This document shows positions 7,899 through 17,309 of a stretch of 64,000 bases of DNA, one piece after another. The stretch's first letter is position 1; each line of letters starts with the position of its first letter. Both the position numbers and the translations under genes were made by a program. Below the pieces are notes generated by a model that was not told the DNA's origin, made no database searches, and saw only the letters and a list, made by a program, of their open reading frames with translations. Source of the stretch: CAYYWP01 sp050176585 (GTDB lineage: Bacteria > Desulfobacterota > Binatia > HRBIN30 > CADEER01); the NCBI GenBank assembly GCA_050176585.1, contig JBFXHX010000006.1, positions 1 through 64,000 of the forward strand, given 5' to 3'.

Positions 7899-8567
7899 TC
7901 AGGCCGCCACCTGCCCGCCGATCAGGCGATGAATCTCCGCGATGGTGATCTGGTAGTCGGGCGTTTCGAAGATGCCGGTGCCGATCACGAACACTTCGGC
8001 GCCTGCCGCGGCCACGTCGGCGATGTTGCGCACCTTTACGCCGCCGTCGACTTCGATCAGAAAATCGAGGCCCCGCTCCGCCTTGCTACGCTTGGCCGCG
8101 GCCAGCTTATCGAGCGCCGACGGAATGAACTCCTGGCCGCCGAATCCCGGATTCACGCTCATGATCAACACCATGTCGATGGCCGGAAGGATCGACTCGA
8201 GAGTGCCGAACGGCGTCGCGGGGTTTAGCACCACCGAGGGTTTGCAGCCGTGGCGCCGAATGTCCTGCACCACCGCGTGCAGATGCGGGCACGTCTCCTG
8301 GTGCACGGAGATGTAGGTGGCTCCGGCGCGCGCGTACTCGCCGATGTATCGCTCCGGATTCGTGATCATCAGGTGCACGTCGAGCGGCAGCGCCGTCACC
8401 GAGCGAATCGCCTCCACCACGGGGGGACCAATCGTGAGGTTGGGCACGAAATGCCCATCCATCACGTCCACGTGAATCCAGTCCGTCCCGGCTTGCTCGA
8501 CGGCGCGCACTTCGTCGCCCAGACGGGCGAAGTCGGCGGCGAGGATCGATGCGGCGACGCGCTTCAC
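7899..8567 (-). CDS. rpe: Ribulose-phosphate 3-epimerase
   Basis: The 222-residue TIM barrel interconverts ribulose 5-phosphate and xylulose 5-phosphate in the pentose phosphate pathway. Signatures are the N-terminal ASILAADFARLGDE, the metal-binding and catalytic HVDVMDGHFVPN with its Asp near residue 35, LDVHLMI, the SVNPGFGGQ phosphate/substrate loop near residue 140 and EVDGGV with the second catalytic Asp. Length is typical. The ATG overlaps the stop of rsmB by 4 bases (ATGA), so translation is coupled. An rsmB-rpe pairing is seen in several proteobacteria. Confidence 0.97.
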   Translation of the reverse strand: MKRVAASILAADFARLGDEVRAVEQAGTDWIHVDVMDGHFVPNLTIGPPVVEAIRSVTALPLDVHLMITNPERYIGEYARAGATYISVHQETCPHLHAVVQDIRRHGCKPSVVLNPATPFGTLESILPAIDMVLIMSVNPGFGGQEFIPSALDKLAAAKRSKAERGLDFLIEVDGGVKVRNIADVAAAGAEVFVIGTGIFETPDYQITIAEIHRLIGGQVAA

Positions 8568-9931
8568 GGGCGGACCATAAGCGACGAATCCGAGCGCTTC
8601 AACCGCACCGCGAAGAAGCCGTCCAAACCGTGCCGGTGGGGAAACGTGCGCAGGGCGCCGCCGCGATCGATCAGCTCGTGCGCCGGAGGCGGCAGGAACG
8701 GCCGCGGGTCGTCGTGCGCGAACTCGGGGTGCGCATCGAGAAACGCGTCCACCACCTGGTCATTTTCTGCGAACGCGATCGTGCACGTCGCGTACAGTAG
8801 GACGCCCTGCGGACCGACCTGCTCGGCCGCCGCAGCGAGCAATCCGGCCTGCAGACGGGCCAAATCCGCGCTTCCCTCCGGGCGGCGGCGCCACCGGATT
8901 TCCGGGTGCTGGCGGAGCGTACCGAGCCCCGAACAAGGCGCGTCGACCAGAACGGCGTCGAAGTCCCCGCGCACCGGCAGGTTCGTGGAGTCGGCCTGAG
9001 CGATCGCCAGCGCGCAACCCATCCGGTTGGCCTCGGCGCGCAGCCGTTCGAGGCCACCGCGATGGCGGTCGAGCGCCACCACGCGACCGCCAACGCCGGC
9101 GGTTGCGGCCGCCGCCAGGGCCTTGCCGCCCGGTGCCGCACAGGTGTCGAGCACGCGCGCTCCCGCCGACAAGCCGAGCATCTCGACCACGAGCTGCGAC
9201 GCTTCGCCCTGCACCGAAAACCAGCCCTCGGCCCAGCCGGGCAACCGGGTGGGTTCGGCTGCCGTAGTCAGCACGATGCCGTCTGGCGCATAGGCGGTCG
9301 GCCGTGCGCCGACGCCGGCGCGGGCCAGAGCAGCCAAGACGGCCGGGCGGTCCTTCCGCCGGCGATTGACGTGCAGCACGGTCGGCGCGGCCTGGTTATT
9401 CGCCTGGAGCAGCGCGATCGCGTCGCTCTCACCGAGCTCCTGCATCCAGCGGTCGACCAGCCAGCGCGGGTGCGATGCGGCGACGGCGAAATGCGCGGCC
9501 CGCTCATCGGCTGGCGGCAGCGCCAGTCGTTTGCCCTCGCGCACGAACCGGCGGAGCAGCGCGTTCACCAGACCGCTCGCGGCTCCGCCCTTGAGCGATT
9601 TGGCGAGATTCACGGCGGTGTCCACCGCGGCAAAATCCGGCACGCGGTCGAGCTTGATGAGCTGAAAAAGGGCCAGGCGCAACAACGTGCGCACCGGCGG
9701 GTCGAGAGCGGCGGGTGCGCGGCCAAGCTGGCCGAGGACGTGATCGAGCAGCCCTTGCCAGGCGAGCGTGCCGTAAACGAGTTGTGTCGCCAGGCCGCGG
9801 TCGCGCGGCGCCAGCGTCACCTCGTGGAGCGCAACCCCGAGCGCGGCATCGGCGAAAGCGCCGGCTTCCACCGCGGTGAGCACACGCCACGCGAGACGGC
9901 GCGGATCATCCTGTCGGGAGCGCGGTGCCAA
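8564..9931 (-). CDS. rsmB: 16S rRNA m5C967 methyltransferase
   Basis: The 455-residue protein methylates a cytosine in the 16S rRNA decoding region using SAM. An N-terminal NusB-like RNA-binding domain (about 1-145) is followed by the RsmB/Nop2 Rossmann domain: SAM motif LDTCAAPGGKALAAA near residue 258, DAPCSGLGTLRQHPE near 325 with the PC catalytic dyad, and the second catalytic cysteine in LLYATCTI near 388. Length matches the family. The start overlaps the fmt stop by 26 bases and the stop overlaps rpe by 4, which fits a tight operon for translation-related genes. Confidence 0.96.
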   Translation of the reverse strand: MAPRSRQDDPRRLAWRVLTAVEAGAFADAALGVALHEVTLAPRDRGLATQLVYGTLAWQGLLDHVLGQLGRAPAALDPPVRTLLRLALFQLIKLDRVPDFAAVDTAVNLAKSLKGGAASGLVNALLRRFVREGKRLALPPADERAAHFAVAASHPRWLVDRWMQELGESDAIALLQANNQAAPTVLHVNRRRKDRPAVLAALARAGVGARPTAYAPDGIVLTTAAEPTRLPGWAEGWFSVQGEASQLVVEMLGLSAGARVLDTCAAPGGKALAAAATAGVGGRVVALDRHRGGLERLRAEANRMGCALAIAQADSTNLPVRGDFDAVLVDAPCSGLGTLRQHPEIRWRRRPEGSADLARLQAGLLAAAAEQVGPQGVLLYATCTIAFAENDQVVDAFLDAHPEFAHDDPRPFLPPPAHELIDRGGALRTFPHRHGLDGFFAVRLKRSDSSLMVRP

Positions 9932-10856
9932 GCCGATCTCCGACCGCGACCCCGCCGCCCCGCGAGAACTCCGCTGCCGAGAGTGCCTTGCGGCCCTCGA
10001 GCTGCAGCTCTTGGATCGCGAGCACCCCCTCGCCGCACGCCACCTGCACGCCGGAAGCGATGGCGATCACCGTGCCCGGGGATGCCCCGGGCGAGCCGGA
10101 CACCGGTCGCGCGCTGTGCAGCTTCAGGAGCTTGCCGGCCAGCGTCGTGTACGCCGACGGCCAGGGGTTCAGGCCACGGACCTGGCGGGCGATCACCACG
10201 GCTGGCTGCGTCCAATCGATGCGCCCCTGATCCTTGTGCAGCAGCGGCGCCAACGTGGCCCGCGCGTGATCTTGTGGAGTCGGCACCAGACTGCCGCGCT
10301 CGATCGCGCCGAGCGCCTCCAGCAGTGCCGCCGCCCCGAGCTGTGCCAAGCGCTGTTGCAACGCGCCCGCCGTCTCATCCGGCCCGATCGGAGTGCTCCG
10401 CTGCAGCAGGATGTCGCCCTCGTCCATGCGCTCGTTCATGCGCATGATCGTCACGCCCGTCTCTGCGTCGCCGTTCAGGATCGCCCAATGCACGGGCGCC
10501 GCGCCGCGGTGCTTGGGCAGCAATGACGCGTGCACGTTGATGCAACCGAGCCGCGGCAGCTGGAGCACGGGCGCGGGCAGAATGCGGCCGTAGGCGGCCA
10601 CCAGCGCGAAATCGGGATTCCACGACTCCAGCAGCGCCGGGAACTCGCCGGTCTTCAACTTGGTCGGCTGCGCGACCGGTATCCCGTAGCGCTCCGCCAG
10701 AGCTTTGACGGGCGGGGCGTGCAGCCTGTGCCCGCGACCGGCAGGCCGATCTGGCTGACAGACCACGGCGACCACCTCATCAGGGCCGTCGATCAGCGCC
10801 TGGAGCGAGGGGACGGCGAACTCCGGGGTGCCGAAAAAAACGACGCGGTAGCGCAT
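9906..10856 (-). CDS. fmt: Methionyl-tRNA formyltransferase
   Basis: The 316-residue enzyme formylates initiator Met-tRNA with 10-formyl-THF. It shows the N-terminal MRYRVVFFGTPEFAVPSL, the formyl-THF site segment INVHASLLPKHRGAAPVHWAI (about 107-127) with catalytic Asn/His, the downstream GDAETGVTIMRM with DEGDIL, and a C-terminal OB-like domain that binds tRNA. The length is normal. It follows def by about 105 bases and overlaps rsmB, reproducing the common def-fmt-rsmB order. Dependence on formyl-THF links it loosely to the one-carbon genes at 30787-35617. Confidence 0.97.
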   Translation of the reverse strand: MRYRVVFFGTPEFAVPSLQALIDGPDEVVAVVCQPDRPAGRGHRLHAPPVKALAERYGIPVAQPTKLKTGEFPALLESWNPDFALVAAYGRILPAPVLQLPRLGCINVHASLLPKHRGAAPVHWAILNGDAETGVTIMRMNERMDEGDILLQRSTPIGPDETAGALQQRLAQLGAAALLEALGAIERGSLVPTPQDHARATLAPLLHKDQGRIDWTQPAVVIARQVRGLNPWPSAYTTLAGKLLKLHSARPVSGSPGASPGTVIAIASGVQVACGEGVLAIQELQLEGRKALSAAEFSRGGGVAVGDRLGTALPTG

Positions 10857-10961
10857 GAGAGGATCGTTGAGTCACGTCACCCGCACGCTCGGCGCCTTTT
10901 CTCCTGCGCGGCGTTGTGGCCCGCGCGGAGGACGGTCAGGGTGGGGGAATTCAGCAGCTTG

Positions 10962-11510
10962 TCAGGTCTCGATGTCGCGCTCGGGCCGGAAATTGTCGAG
11001 GTCGACCCCGTCGCGGATCATCTTCTTGATCTTGCGCTTGTAAGAGTCGCGCTTGAGCGCGCTCAGGCGGTCGATGAACAACTTGCCGTCGAGGTGGTCG
11101 ATCTCGTGCTGTAGGGCCACCGCCAGTAGCCCGTCTGCGTTGATCTCGACCGGGCGTTGATCCAACGTCCACGCCTTCACCAGAATTTGCGCGCTGCGCT
11201 TCACCTCGGCCGTGTAATCGACCACGGAGAGGCAGCCCTCCTCCCACACGATGGAACCCTCGCGCTCGACGATCACCGGATTGACGAGCTTCAGCAGATG
11301 CTTGCCGGGGTTCTCGGTATCCACGTCGACGACGATCAGCCGCTGCGATACGCCGATCTGAGGCGCCGCGAGGCCGACGCCGGGCGCCGCGTACATGCTG
11401 TCCGCCATGTCGCGCAGCAGCTCATCGACCTGGCCATCGATTTCGGTGACCGCGACGGCGTTCTGCTTGAGCTCCGCCGCCGGGTACTTGAGAATTCGCC
11501 TGCGCGCCAT
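10962..11510 (-). CDS. def: Peptide deformylase
   Basis: The 182-residue metalloenzyme removes the N-formyl group from nascent proteins. All three catalytic motifs are present: GVGLAAPQ near residue 44, EGCLS near 90 (metal-ligand Cys) and the HEIDH helix near 134 (two His ligands and the catalytic Glu). The C-terminal extension (KRKIKKMIRDG) is usual for the proteobacterial class. It is encoded between priA and fmt on the same strand, with a hairpin downstream of priA separating it from the former. It acts directly on the product of fmt-initiated translation. Confidence 0.97.
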   Translation of the reverse strand: MARRRILKYPAAELKQNAVAVTEIDGQVDELLRDMADSMYAAPGVGLAAPQIGVSQRLIVVDVDTENPGKHLLKLVNPVIVEREGSIVWEEGCLSVVDYTAEVKRSAQILVKAWTLDQRPVEINADGLLAVALQHEIDHLDGKLFIDRLSALKRDSYKRKIKKMIRDGVDLDNFRPERDIET

Positions 11511-11629
11511 GGTTTCCGACCATAAACCAAAGGCGGCGGCGATGCACCCACCCGGCGAGCGGCCACCGCGGCGCCGGTCGCCAATAAGACCCGGCGCGAC
11601 GCCGCCGAGCGGCCCGTAGCCTCACCGCC

Positions 11630-11679
11630 ACCCCCGCCCGCGTACCGGCGGTTGGTGCGATCGACGCCGGGGCGGGGGT
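11630..11679 (-). terminator. Hairpin after priA
   Basis: A perfect 10-bp outer stem (ACCCCCGCCC with GGGCGGGGGT) with an inner CCGGCG/CGCCGG stem begins 2 bases past the priA stop. No T-tract follows, so it may be a rho-assisted terminator or an mRNA 3'-end stabiliser between priA and def. Confidence 0.4.
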
Positions 11680-11680
11680 T

Positions 11681-14128
11681 TCACAACATATGCTGCGGGT
11701 CGACGTCCACGATCACGCGCAGGTCGCCGCCGCGCGCCGCGCCGCGCAAATCGGGCAACGTGGCGGCGACGATCGAGCGGAGCCGCTCGCCGCGCGGGCC
11801 GCGCACGAGGATGTGCTGGCGGTGCCGCTGGCGCAGCCGTTCCAGCGGCGCTGCCGCTGGGCCGAGCACGGCCACCTGACCGTCGGCGCGCTCGCGCAGG
11901 GCGCGCGCGGCATCCCGCGCCAATTGCGCTACCTCCTCGGGCTGCGGTCCTTCGATACGCAGCAGGATGCAGCGCGCGAATGGCGGATATCCCAGCTCCC
12001 GGCGCGCGGCCAGCTCGGCCGACGCGAAGCTCGCGAAATCGTGACTGGCGGCGGCGCGCAGGCTGTAGTGCTCGGGCTGCAGGGTCTGTACCACCACGCG
12101 GCCCGGGCGCTCGCCGCGGCCGGCGCGGCCGGCGACCTGTGCGAGGAGCTGAAACGTGCGCTCCGCAGCACGGAAGTCGGGGAAGTTGAGCGCCGCATCC
12201 GCGTGCACGACGCCGACGAGCGTCACGCCCGGCACGTCATGCCCTTTCGCGATCATCTGCGTCCCGATGAGCACGTCGAAGCGGCCGCTGCGCCAGCCGC
12301 TCAGCAGCGCCTGTTGACTGCCCTTCCGACGCGTCGTGTCGCGGTCCATGCGCGCGACCCGCGCGGCGGGAAAGCGCTCGCGCAGCATCGCCTCGAGCTG
12401 TTCGGTGCCGATGCCCCAGGTGATCAACGCCGGCTCGCCGCATTCGCTGCACGCCGCCGGCGGGGCGATGGTGTGATCGCAGTAATGACAGCGCAGCGCC
12501 CGCCAGCGGCGATGAAAGGTCAGCGCGACGCTGCAGTTCGGGCACATCACGGCCTCGCCGCAGGCGCGGCACTGGAGAAAGTTGGCGAACCCGCGGCGGT
12601 TCAGGAACAGCAGACTCTGCGCCCCCACCGCGAGGTTGGCGCCTAGCGCGGCGGCGAGCTCCGGGGTGAGCACGGGCGGCAGCGGGCCGCTCTCGGCGCG
12701 CAGATCGACGACGTCCACGGTTGGCAGCGGGCGCGCGGCGACGCGCTCCGGCAGCTCGAGCAATCGATACCGCCCCCGTCGCGCGTTCCATATGCTCTCC
12801 ATCGCCGGCGTGGCGGAGCCGAGGATGATCGGGCACCCGGCCAGCTTCGCGCGCATCACCGCGACGTCGCGGCCGTGGTAACGCACGCCGTCGGCCTGTT
12901 TGTACGATGCGTCGTGCTCCTCATCGACGATGATGATCCCGAGATTACGGAGCGGCGCGAGCACGGCCGACCGCGCGCCGATGACAATCCGCGCCAGGCC
13001 GCGCGCGATACGGCGCCATTCGTCCCAGCGCTCGCCGATGCCGAGCTGGCTGTGCAGCACGGCGACCGCGTCGCCGAAACGCGCGCGCACGCGCTCGACG
13101 AGCTGGTGCGTGAGCGAGATTTCGGGCACCAGGACGAGCGCCGTCGCCTCGGGCGGCAACGCGGCGATGGCGCGCAGGTACACCTCGGTCTTCCCGCTGC
13201 CGGTCACGCCGTGCAGCAACCACGCGATGAAGCCCTCGGCGCGCGCCGCGTCCATGGCCGCGAGCGCCGCGCGCTGCGCGGACGTGAGCTCGACGGACGT
13301 GTCGCGCTGTGCGATGGGGGGCAGAACTGTCCGGTACTGCTCCTCCTCGTGCATGCGCAGCAAGCCGCTCTCGACCAGCTCGCGCAGCTTTGCCGCCGCC
13401 GCGGGGAACGACGCGCGCAGCTCGTGGGCCGGGGCGCGGCGCAGCGGATGCGTGCGCAGATACTCGTACAGCGCGCGCAACGCGGGCCGCCGCACCAGCC
13501 GCGGATCCGCGCGGCTATCCGCGGCGACGGCTTCGTAAAACCGTTCGCGGCGCGTCGGCGCGACCTCACGGCGGACCCGCTCGCCGAAGCGCAGAATGCC
13601 GCGCCGTGCCAGTGCCGCGGCGGCGCGGCGGCCCGGCGCGCCCAGTCGTGCGGTGATGTCCTGCGCGCGACAACGGCCTCCGGCACCGAGCATCGCGACC
13701 ACTGCCGCCTCTGCGGCCGGCAGCTCGGCGGGCACCGCCTCGGCGAGCAGCGCGATGCGCTCGGTTTCCACCCGCAGCACGCCCGGAAGCGCGGTCGCCA
13801 AGACCTCGCCGAGTGAGCATATGTAGTACTCGGCCATCCACGCGGCCAGGCGCATCAGCGACGCATCGAGTACCGGTCGGTCGTCGAGCACCGCGATCAC
13901 GTCGCGCAAACCGCTCCGCTCGGCGACGCCGCTGTCGATCACGACCCCCATGGCGCGCCGGGGGCCGAGCGGGACCAACACGCGCGTGCCGGGCTCAAGC
14001 GGTGCCGGCGCGCGGTAGTCGAGTGGCGCGATCCGCCCGGGGGCGGGCACCAACACCACCCGCACCGCAGCGCCAGCCCCCGCTTCGCCAGGGCCCCGCG
14101 CTGCGGCTCGATCAAGCGCGGACGACAC
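11681..14128 (-). CDS. priA: Primosomal protein N' (replication restart helicase)
   Basis: The 815-residue protein reloads the replisome at stalled forks. An N-terminal 3'BD-type domain (about 20-120) precedes a superfamily 2 helicase core with Walker A GVTGSGKTEVYL near residue 305 and the Walker B variant DEEHDASYKQ near 400. Eight cysteines of the double zinc-binding insert lie at about 525-570 (CRACGEAVMCPNC, CHYC, CSEC), followed by a helicase C lobe with the family signatures DVLIGTQMIAKGHD and QVAGRAGRG. Length is slightly above the usual 730-740 because the N-terminus is extended; a later start near residue 20 is possible. The start overlaps the VWA gene stop by 17 bases. Confidence 0.96.
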   Translation of the reverse strand: MSSALDRAAARGPGEAGAGAAVRVVLVPAPGRIAPLDYRAPAPLEPGTRVLVPLGPRRAMGVVIDSGVAERSGLRDVIAVLDDRPVLDASLMRLAAWMAEYYICSLGEVLATALPGVLRVETERIALLAEAVPAELPAAEAAVVAMLGAGGRCRAQDITARLGAPGRRAAAALARRGILRFGERVRREVAPTRRERFYEAVAADSRADPRLVRRPALRALYEYLRTHPLRRAPAHELRASFPAAAAKLRELVESGLLRMHEEEQYRTVLPPIAQRDTSVELTSAQRAALAAMDAARAEGFIAWLLHGVTGSGKTEVYLRAIAALPPEATALVLVPEISLTHQLVERVRARFGDAVAVLHSQLGIGERWDEWRRIARGLARIVIGARSAVLAPLRNLGIIIVDEEHDASYKQADGVRYHGRDVAVMRAKLAGCPIILGSATPAMESIWNARRGRYRLLELPERVAARPLPTVDVVDLRAESGPLPPVLTPELAAALGANLAVGAQSLLFLNRRGFANFLQCRACGEAVMCPNCSVALTFHRRWRALRCHYCDHTIAPPAACSECGEPALITWGIGTEQLEAMLRERFPAARVARMDRDTTRRKGSQQALLSGWRSGRFDVLIGTQMIAKGHDVPGVTLVGVVHADAALNFPDFRAAERTFQLLAQVAGRAGRGERPGRVVVQTLQPEHYSLRAAASHDFASFASAELAARRELGYPPFARCILLRIEGPQPEEVAQLARDAARALRERADGQVAVLGPAAAPLERLRQRHRQHILVRGPRGERLRSIVAATLPDLRGAARGGDLRVIVDVDPQHML

Positions 14129-17100
14129 GCTGGTAAATCTTGGGCAGCTCGCGCGGCAGCGCCGTAATGTCCTCGATCACCATGTAGCGCGATACATCGC
14201 ACATCTGCCGCAGGTAGTCGTGACCCGCCTCGTCCACCGTGATGCAGAAGGGCGTGACGCCGGCCGCTTCCGCCTCGCGCAGCGCCACCGCCGTGTCGCG
14301 TATACCGTACGTGTTGCTGCGGCGGTCCTGCCCGTAATCGAAATCCTGCGGGAAGCCGTCGCTCAGCAGGAAGAGATGCTTGATGCGCGCGGTGACCGCG
14401 TTCAGCTTCTCGACCGCATGCCGCAGTGCGGGGCCCATGCGCGTGCTGCGTTTCGGCGCAATACCGCCGATACGCCCCTTGACTGCCGGCGTGAGCGCCT
14501 CAGCGAAGGACTTCACGCGGTAGACCTCGACGCGCTCTCGGCCGTGCCCGGAAAATCCATAAATCGCATAGGCATCGCCGATGTCCTCGAGCGCCTCGCC
14601 CATGATCACCAGCGTCTCTTTGATCACGTCGATGATGCGACGCGACCGGCCCCCGGCGCCGGGCGCGACCGGCTCGTCGGTGGAAGCGCTCATGTCGACC
14701 AGGAACAACGTGGCGACGTCGCGCTCTTCGCGCTTCCGCGCGACGTACAGCCGGTTGGACGGGGCGAGGCCCGCGCGCCGGTCGATGCGGGCGGCGACCG
14801 CGGCATTGAGGTCGAAATCCTCGCCGTCCTCCAACCCGCGGATCACGCGGTACAGCTCGGGCCGAACGCGCTGAAACTGCCGGCGTACGTCGGGAATGAG
14901 CTTGGCGTAATCGCCCAAGGCGCGGCTGAAGAACTCTCCGCCGTCACCCTCGATGCCGAGCTCGTAGAGCTTGCACCATCGGCTGCGATAATCGTCGATG
15001 TGGTAGTCCCATTCGTCGTACGCGAAGAACGACTCGCCTCCGGACTCGTCGGCAAACCGGCGGGCGCGGCGCGGCGTGCCGTCGGCATGGCCGAGCAGCC
15101 GCCGCAGTTCCTCGATCTGCTCTCTGGGTACCTTGCCGCTCAAGTCGGTGATGAAGAGGCCGAGCCCTTCCGCGTCGTCGCCGTCGGCCTGGGCGATCTG
15201 CAGGTCTGCCCCCCGCTCGAGCAGGCGGCGGAGCTCGTCGGCCGAGAGCGGCACCGCCCCGCCCTGCGCGCGGTCCGCGCCGGCGAGCTGCAGGGCTGCA
15301 TCCCGATCGGCGCTCCCAGGTTCGCCCACCGGCGTTTCCGACGGCGTCACCGGAGCAGCCACACGCGCGGACGGCTCCCCGTGCACGTCCGGGTAGAGGT
15401 CGACCAGCGCCTCCGCGGCGAGCACCTCGAGCCGGAAGGCGTCGACGCCGCGATGGCTGGCACCACTGCCGGCATCTTCGCGCGCCAGCGCCTCGACCAG
15501 CGCCTCGGCGACGCGCACGGAGTCCACCACCGTGGCCGATAGCGCCGCGAGCGGCGCCACAGCGCGCTCGATCAGCGCGACCGCTTGCGCGTCGAGCCAG
15601 CGCGGCCGCGGGCCGCTCGGCGGTGTCTCCAGTAGAGCGGCAAAGGCGGCGTCGAGTCGCTGACTCCGCGATGGAACCGCGGTCGTCCGCGCGCGCTCCA
15701 GTGCGCGTGCGGCCACCCATGCGCCGTCGGCGGCGAGGCCGTCGTACTCGGCGCAGATGCGGCGGTGGATGCGCATTCCCTCCGCGAGCAGAAACAGATC
15801 CTCGAAGCCGTCCGGCCGCTCCGGAGCCGTGACGTAGCGGTACAGGGCGCCGCCTGGTGGCGCATCCGGATCGGCGGGGAGCCCGTGCAGCTCAGCGGGG
15901 TAGGTGCCGAACTCCCGCCTGCCGGCCAGTTGCGCCGCGAGAAATCGGTACAGCCGCTGATTGTCCTCGTAGGCCGAACACCAATCGATGCGCATCGGGA
16001 GCGCGATCTCCTGCTCGCCCGGAAACTCCTCCAGGGGCGGCCGCAGGCATACGTCTTCCAGCGTGCGGATCGACGCCGGCGCGCCACTCAGCATCTGGAC
16101 GAACTTGCGCAGCAGTCCCTGTGCCTCGTCGAGGGTGGCGGCCGTGGGCGCGGCGCGCAGCACTTTGAGGCTCGTGCGCGATTCCAGCGCGAAGAACGCC
16201 ATACCGGCAGCGGGATTGACTTGCGCGAGCTCGAGCCCGGCGCCGAACCACTCGCGCACCCGCATCGGGGACGCTTCCTCGTACAGCCGCGGGAGCACGC
16301 GCAGCGCTGCGACGACTGCCGCGGGGCAGGCCGCGACGAGGCGCTCGAGCTGAGCGAGCGCATCGAGCGCGCTGTCGGCGGGTACGCGCTGCACCAGCAC
16401 GCCCGCGACCGGCGCCACGTCGGCAATCGCGCCGATGAGCGGCTGCCCGGTTCGCTGCAGAACGCGCAACAACGCGCCGCGCAGCGCGCTCGACAGCGGG
16501 GCCAGCGCATCGGGCAGCGTGCGATACAGGGCGTGGGCCTCGTTGCCCGACGGCGCAGCCAGCGCGATCACCGTGCGCAACAGCAGGATTTGCTCTTCCG
16601 CGCTCCAGGTGCCGATGGCGCGCCGCAACTGGCCGAAGAAATCGCGCTCCTTGATCGCCGGATAGAGCGCCGCACCGGCCCCGGCCCACAGCTGGTACGC
16701 CGACGGATCGAGGATGGTGATCGCGCGCGGGGCGGCGCTGAAATACGCCTGGGCGAGGAATTCCCCCTGCCAACCGCGCTGCGCGTGCAACGCGAGACCG
16801 ACGTCCACCCAGCGCCGCAGGCGGTGGAACCCGCCGGGGCGGCGCAGCAGGCCCGCCGTGGTGCGAAAGAAGATCGCGCCGAGCTTCGGCGAGGCGCGCG
16901 CGACCTCGCGGCCGAGTGCGCACCACGCCCCCGCGGTGTCGAGCCCGCCGCCACCGAACGCTCGGGGCGCAACCGCGAAGAAGGTCATGGCGCCCTCCCG
17001 GCACGGCGGCACACCCGTGGCAAGCTCCTCGCCGAGTGCCGACCACCGCGCGAAGCCGTCGGCCCCGAAGGCGATCCAGACCGCCGGCGCGCGGCGGTAG

Positions 17101-17267
17101 AAGCGCTGCGCGAGGGCGGTGGAGTGGATGGCCAACCGGTCGCCCGCGGCGAGCAGCTCGGCGTGCACCGCGCTGCCGAGCGCCGCAGCCGCGGCGTGTG
17201 CATCGGCGCCATGCGGCGCGCCGCGCAGGTGGCTGCCGAGCCAGACGCTACGCTCGCTGCTCATCAC
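14112..17267 (-). CDS. VWA-domain protein, CbbO/NorD type
   Basis: The 1051-residue protein is mostly helical and ends in a von Willebrand A domain (about 845-1040) with an intact MIDAS start (DMSAS near residue 855). N-terminal about 450 residues resemble the repeat-like region of CbbO/NorD proteins. It lies directly downstream of a CbbQ/NorQ-type ATPase. In characterised pairs the ATPase hexamer uses the VWA partner to bind and remodel a target: rubisco (CbbQO) or nitric oxide reductase (NorQD). Neither target is encoded in this window, so the substrate is unknown. The stop overlaps priA, suggesting co-transcription. Family placement is firm; CbbO versus NorD is not decided. Confidence 0.8.
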   Translation of the reverse strand: MMSSERSVWLGSHLRGAPHGADAHAAAAALGSAVHAELLAAGDRLAIHSTALAQRFYRRAPAVWIAFGADGFARWSALGEELATGVPPCREGAMTFFAVAPRAFGGGGLDTAGAWCALGREVARASPKLGAIFFRTTAGLLRRPGGFHRLRRWVDVGLALHAQRGWQGEFLAQAYFSAAPRAITILDPSAYQLWAGAGAALYPAIKERDFFGQLRRAIGTWSAEEQILLLRTVIALAAPSGNEAHALYRTLPDALAPLSSALRGALLRVLQRTGQPLIGAIADVAPVAGVLVQRVPADSALDALAQLERLVAACPAAVVAALRVLPRLYEEASPMRVREWFGAGLELAQVNPAAGMAFFALESRTSLKVLRAAPTAATLDEAQGLLRKFVQMLSGAPASIRTLEDVCLRPPLEEFPGEQEIALPMRIDWCSAYEDNQRLYRFLAAQLAGRREFGTYPAELHGLPADPDAPPGGALYRYVTAPERPDGFEDLFLLAEGMRIHRRICAEYDGLAADGAWVAARALERARTTAVPSRSQRLDAAFAALLETPPSGPRPRWLDAQAVALIERAVAPLAALSATVVDSVRVAEALVEALAREDAGSGASHRGVDAFRLEVLAAEALVDLYPDVHGEPSARVAAPVTPSETPVGEPGSADRDAALQLAGADRAQGGAVPLSADELRRLLERGADLQIAQADGDDAEGLGLFITDLSGKVPREQIEELRRLLGHADGTPRRARRFADESGGESFFAYDEWDYHIDDYRSRWCKLYELGIEGDGGEFFSRALGDYAKLIPDVRRQFQRVRPELYRVIRGLEDGEDFDLNAAVAARIDRRAGLAPSNRLYVARKREERDVATLFLVDMSASTDEPVAPGAGGRSRRIIDVIKETLVIMGEALEDIGDAYAIYGFSGHGRERVEVYRVKSFAEALTPAVKGRIGGIAPKRSTRMGPALRHAVEKLNAVTARIKHLFLLSDGFPQDFDYGQDRRSNTYGIRDTAVALREAEAAGVTPFCITVDEAGHDYLRQMCDVSRYMVIEDITALPRELPKIYQRVVRA

Positions 17268-17309
17268 GGCGCTCCCGGCATCGATCGCGCGACCGCACGC
17301 GCGGGCTGC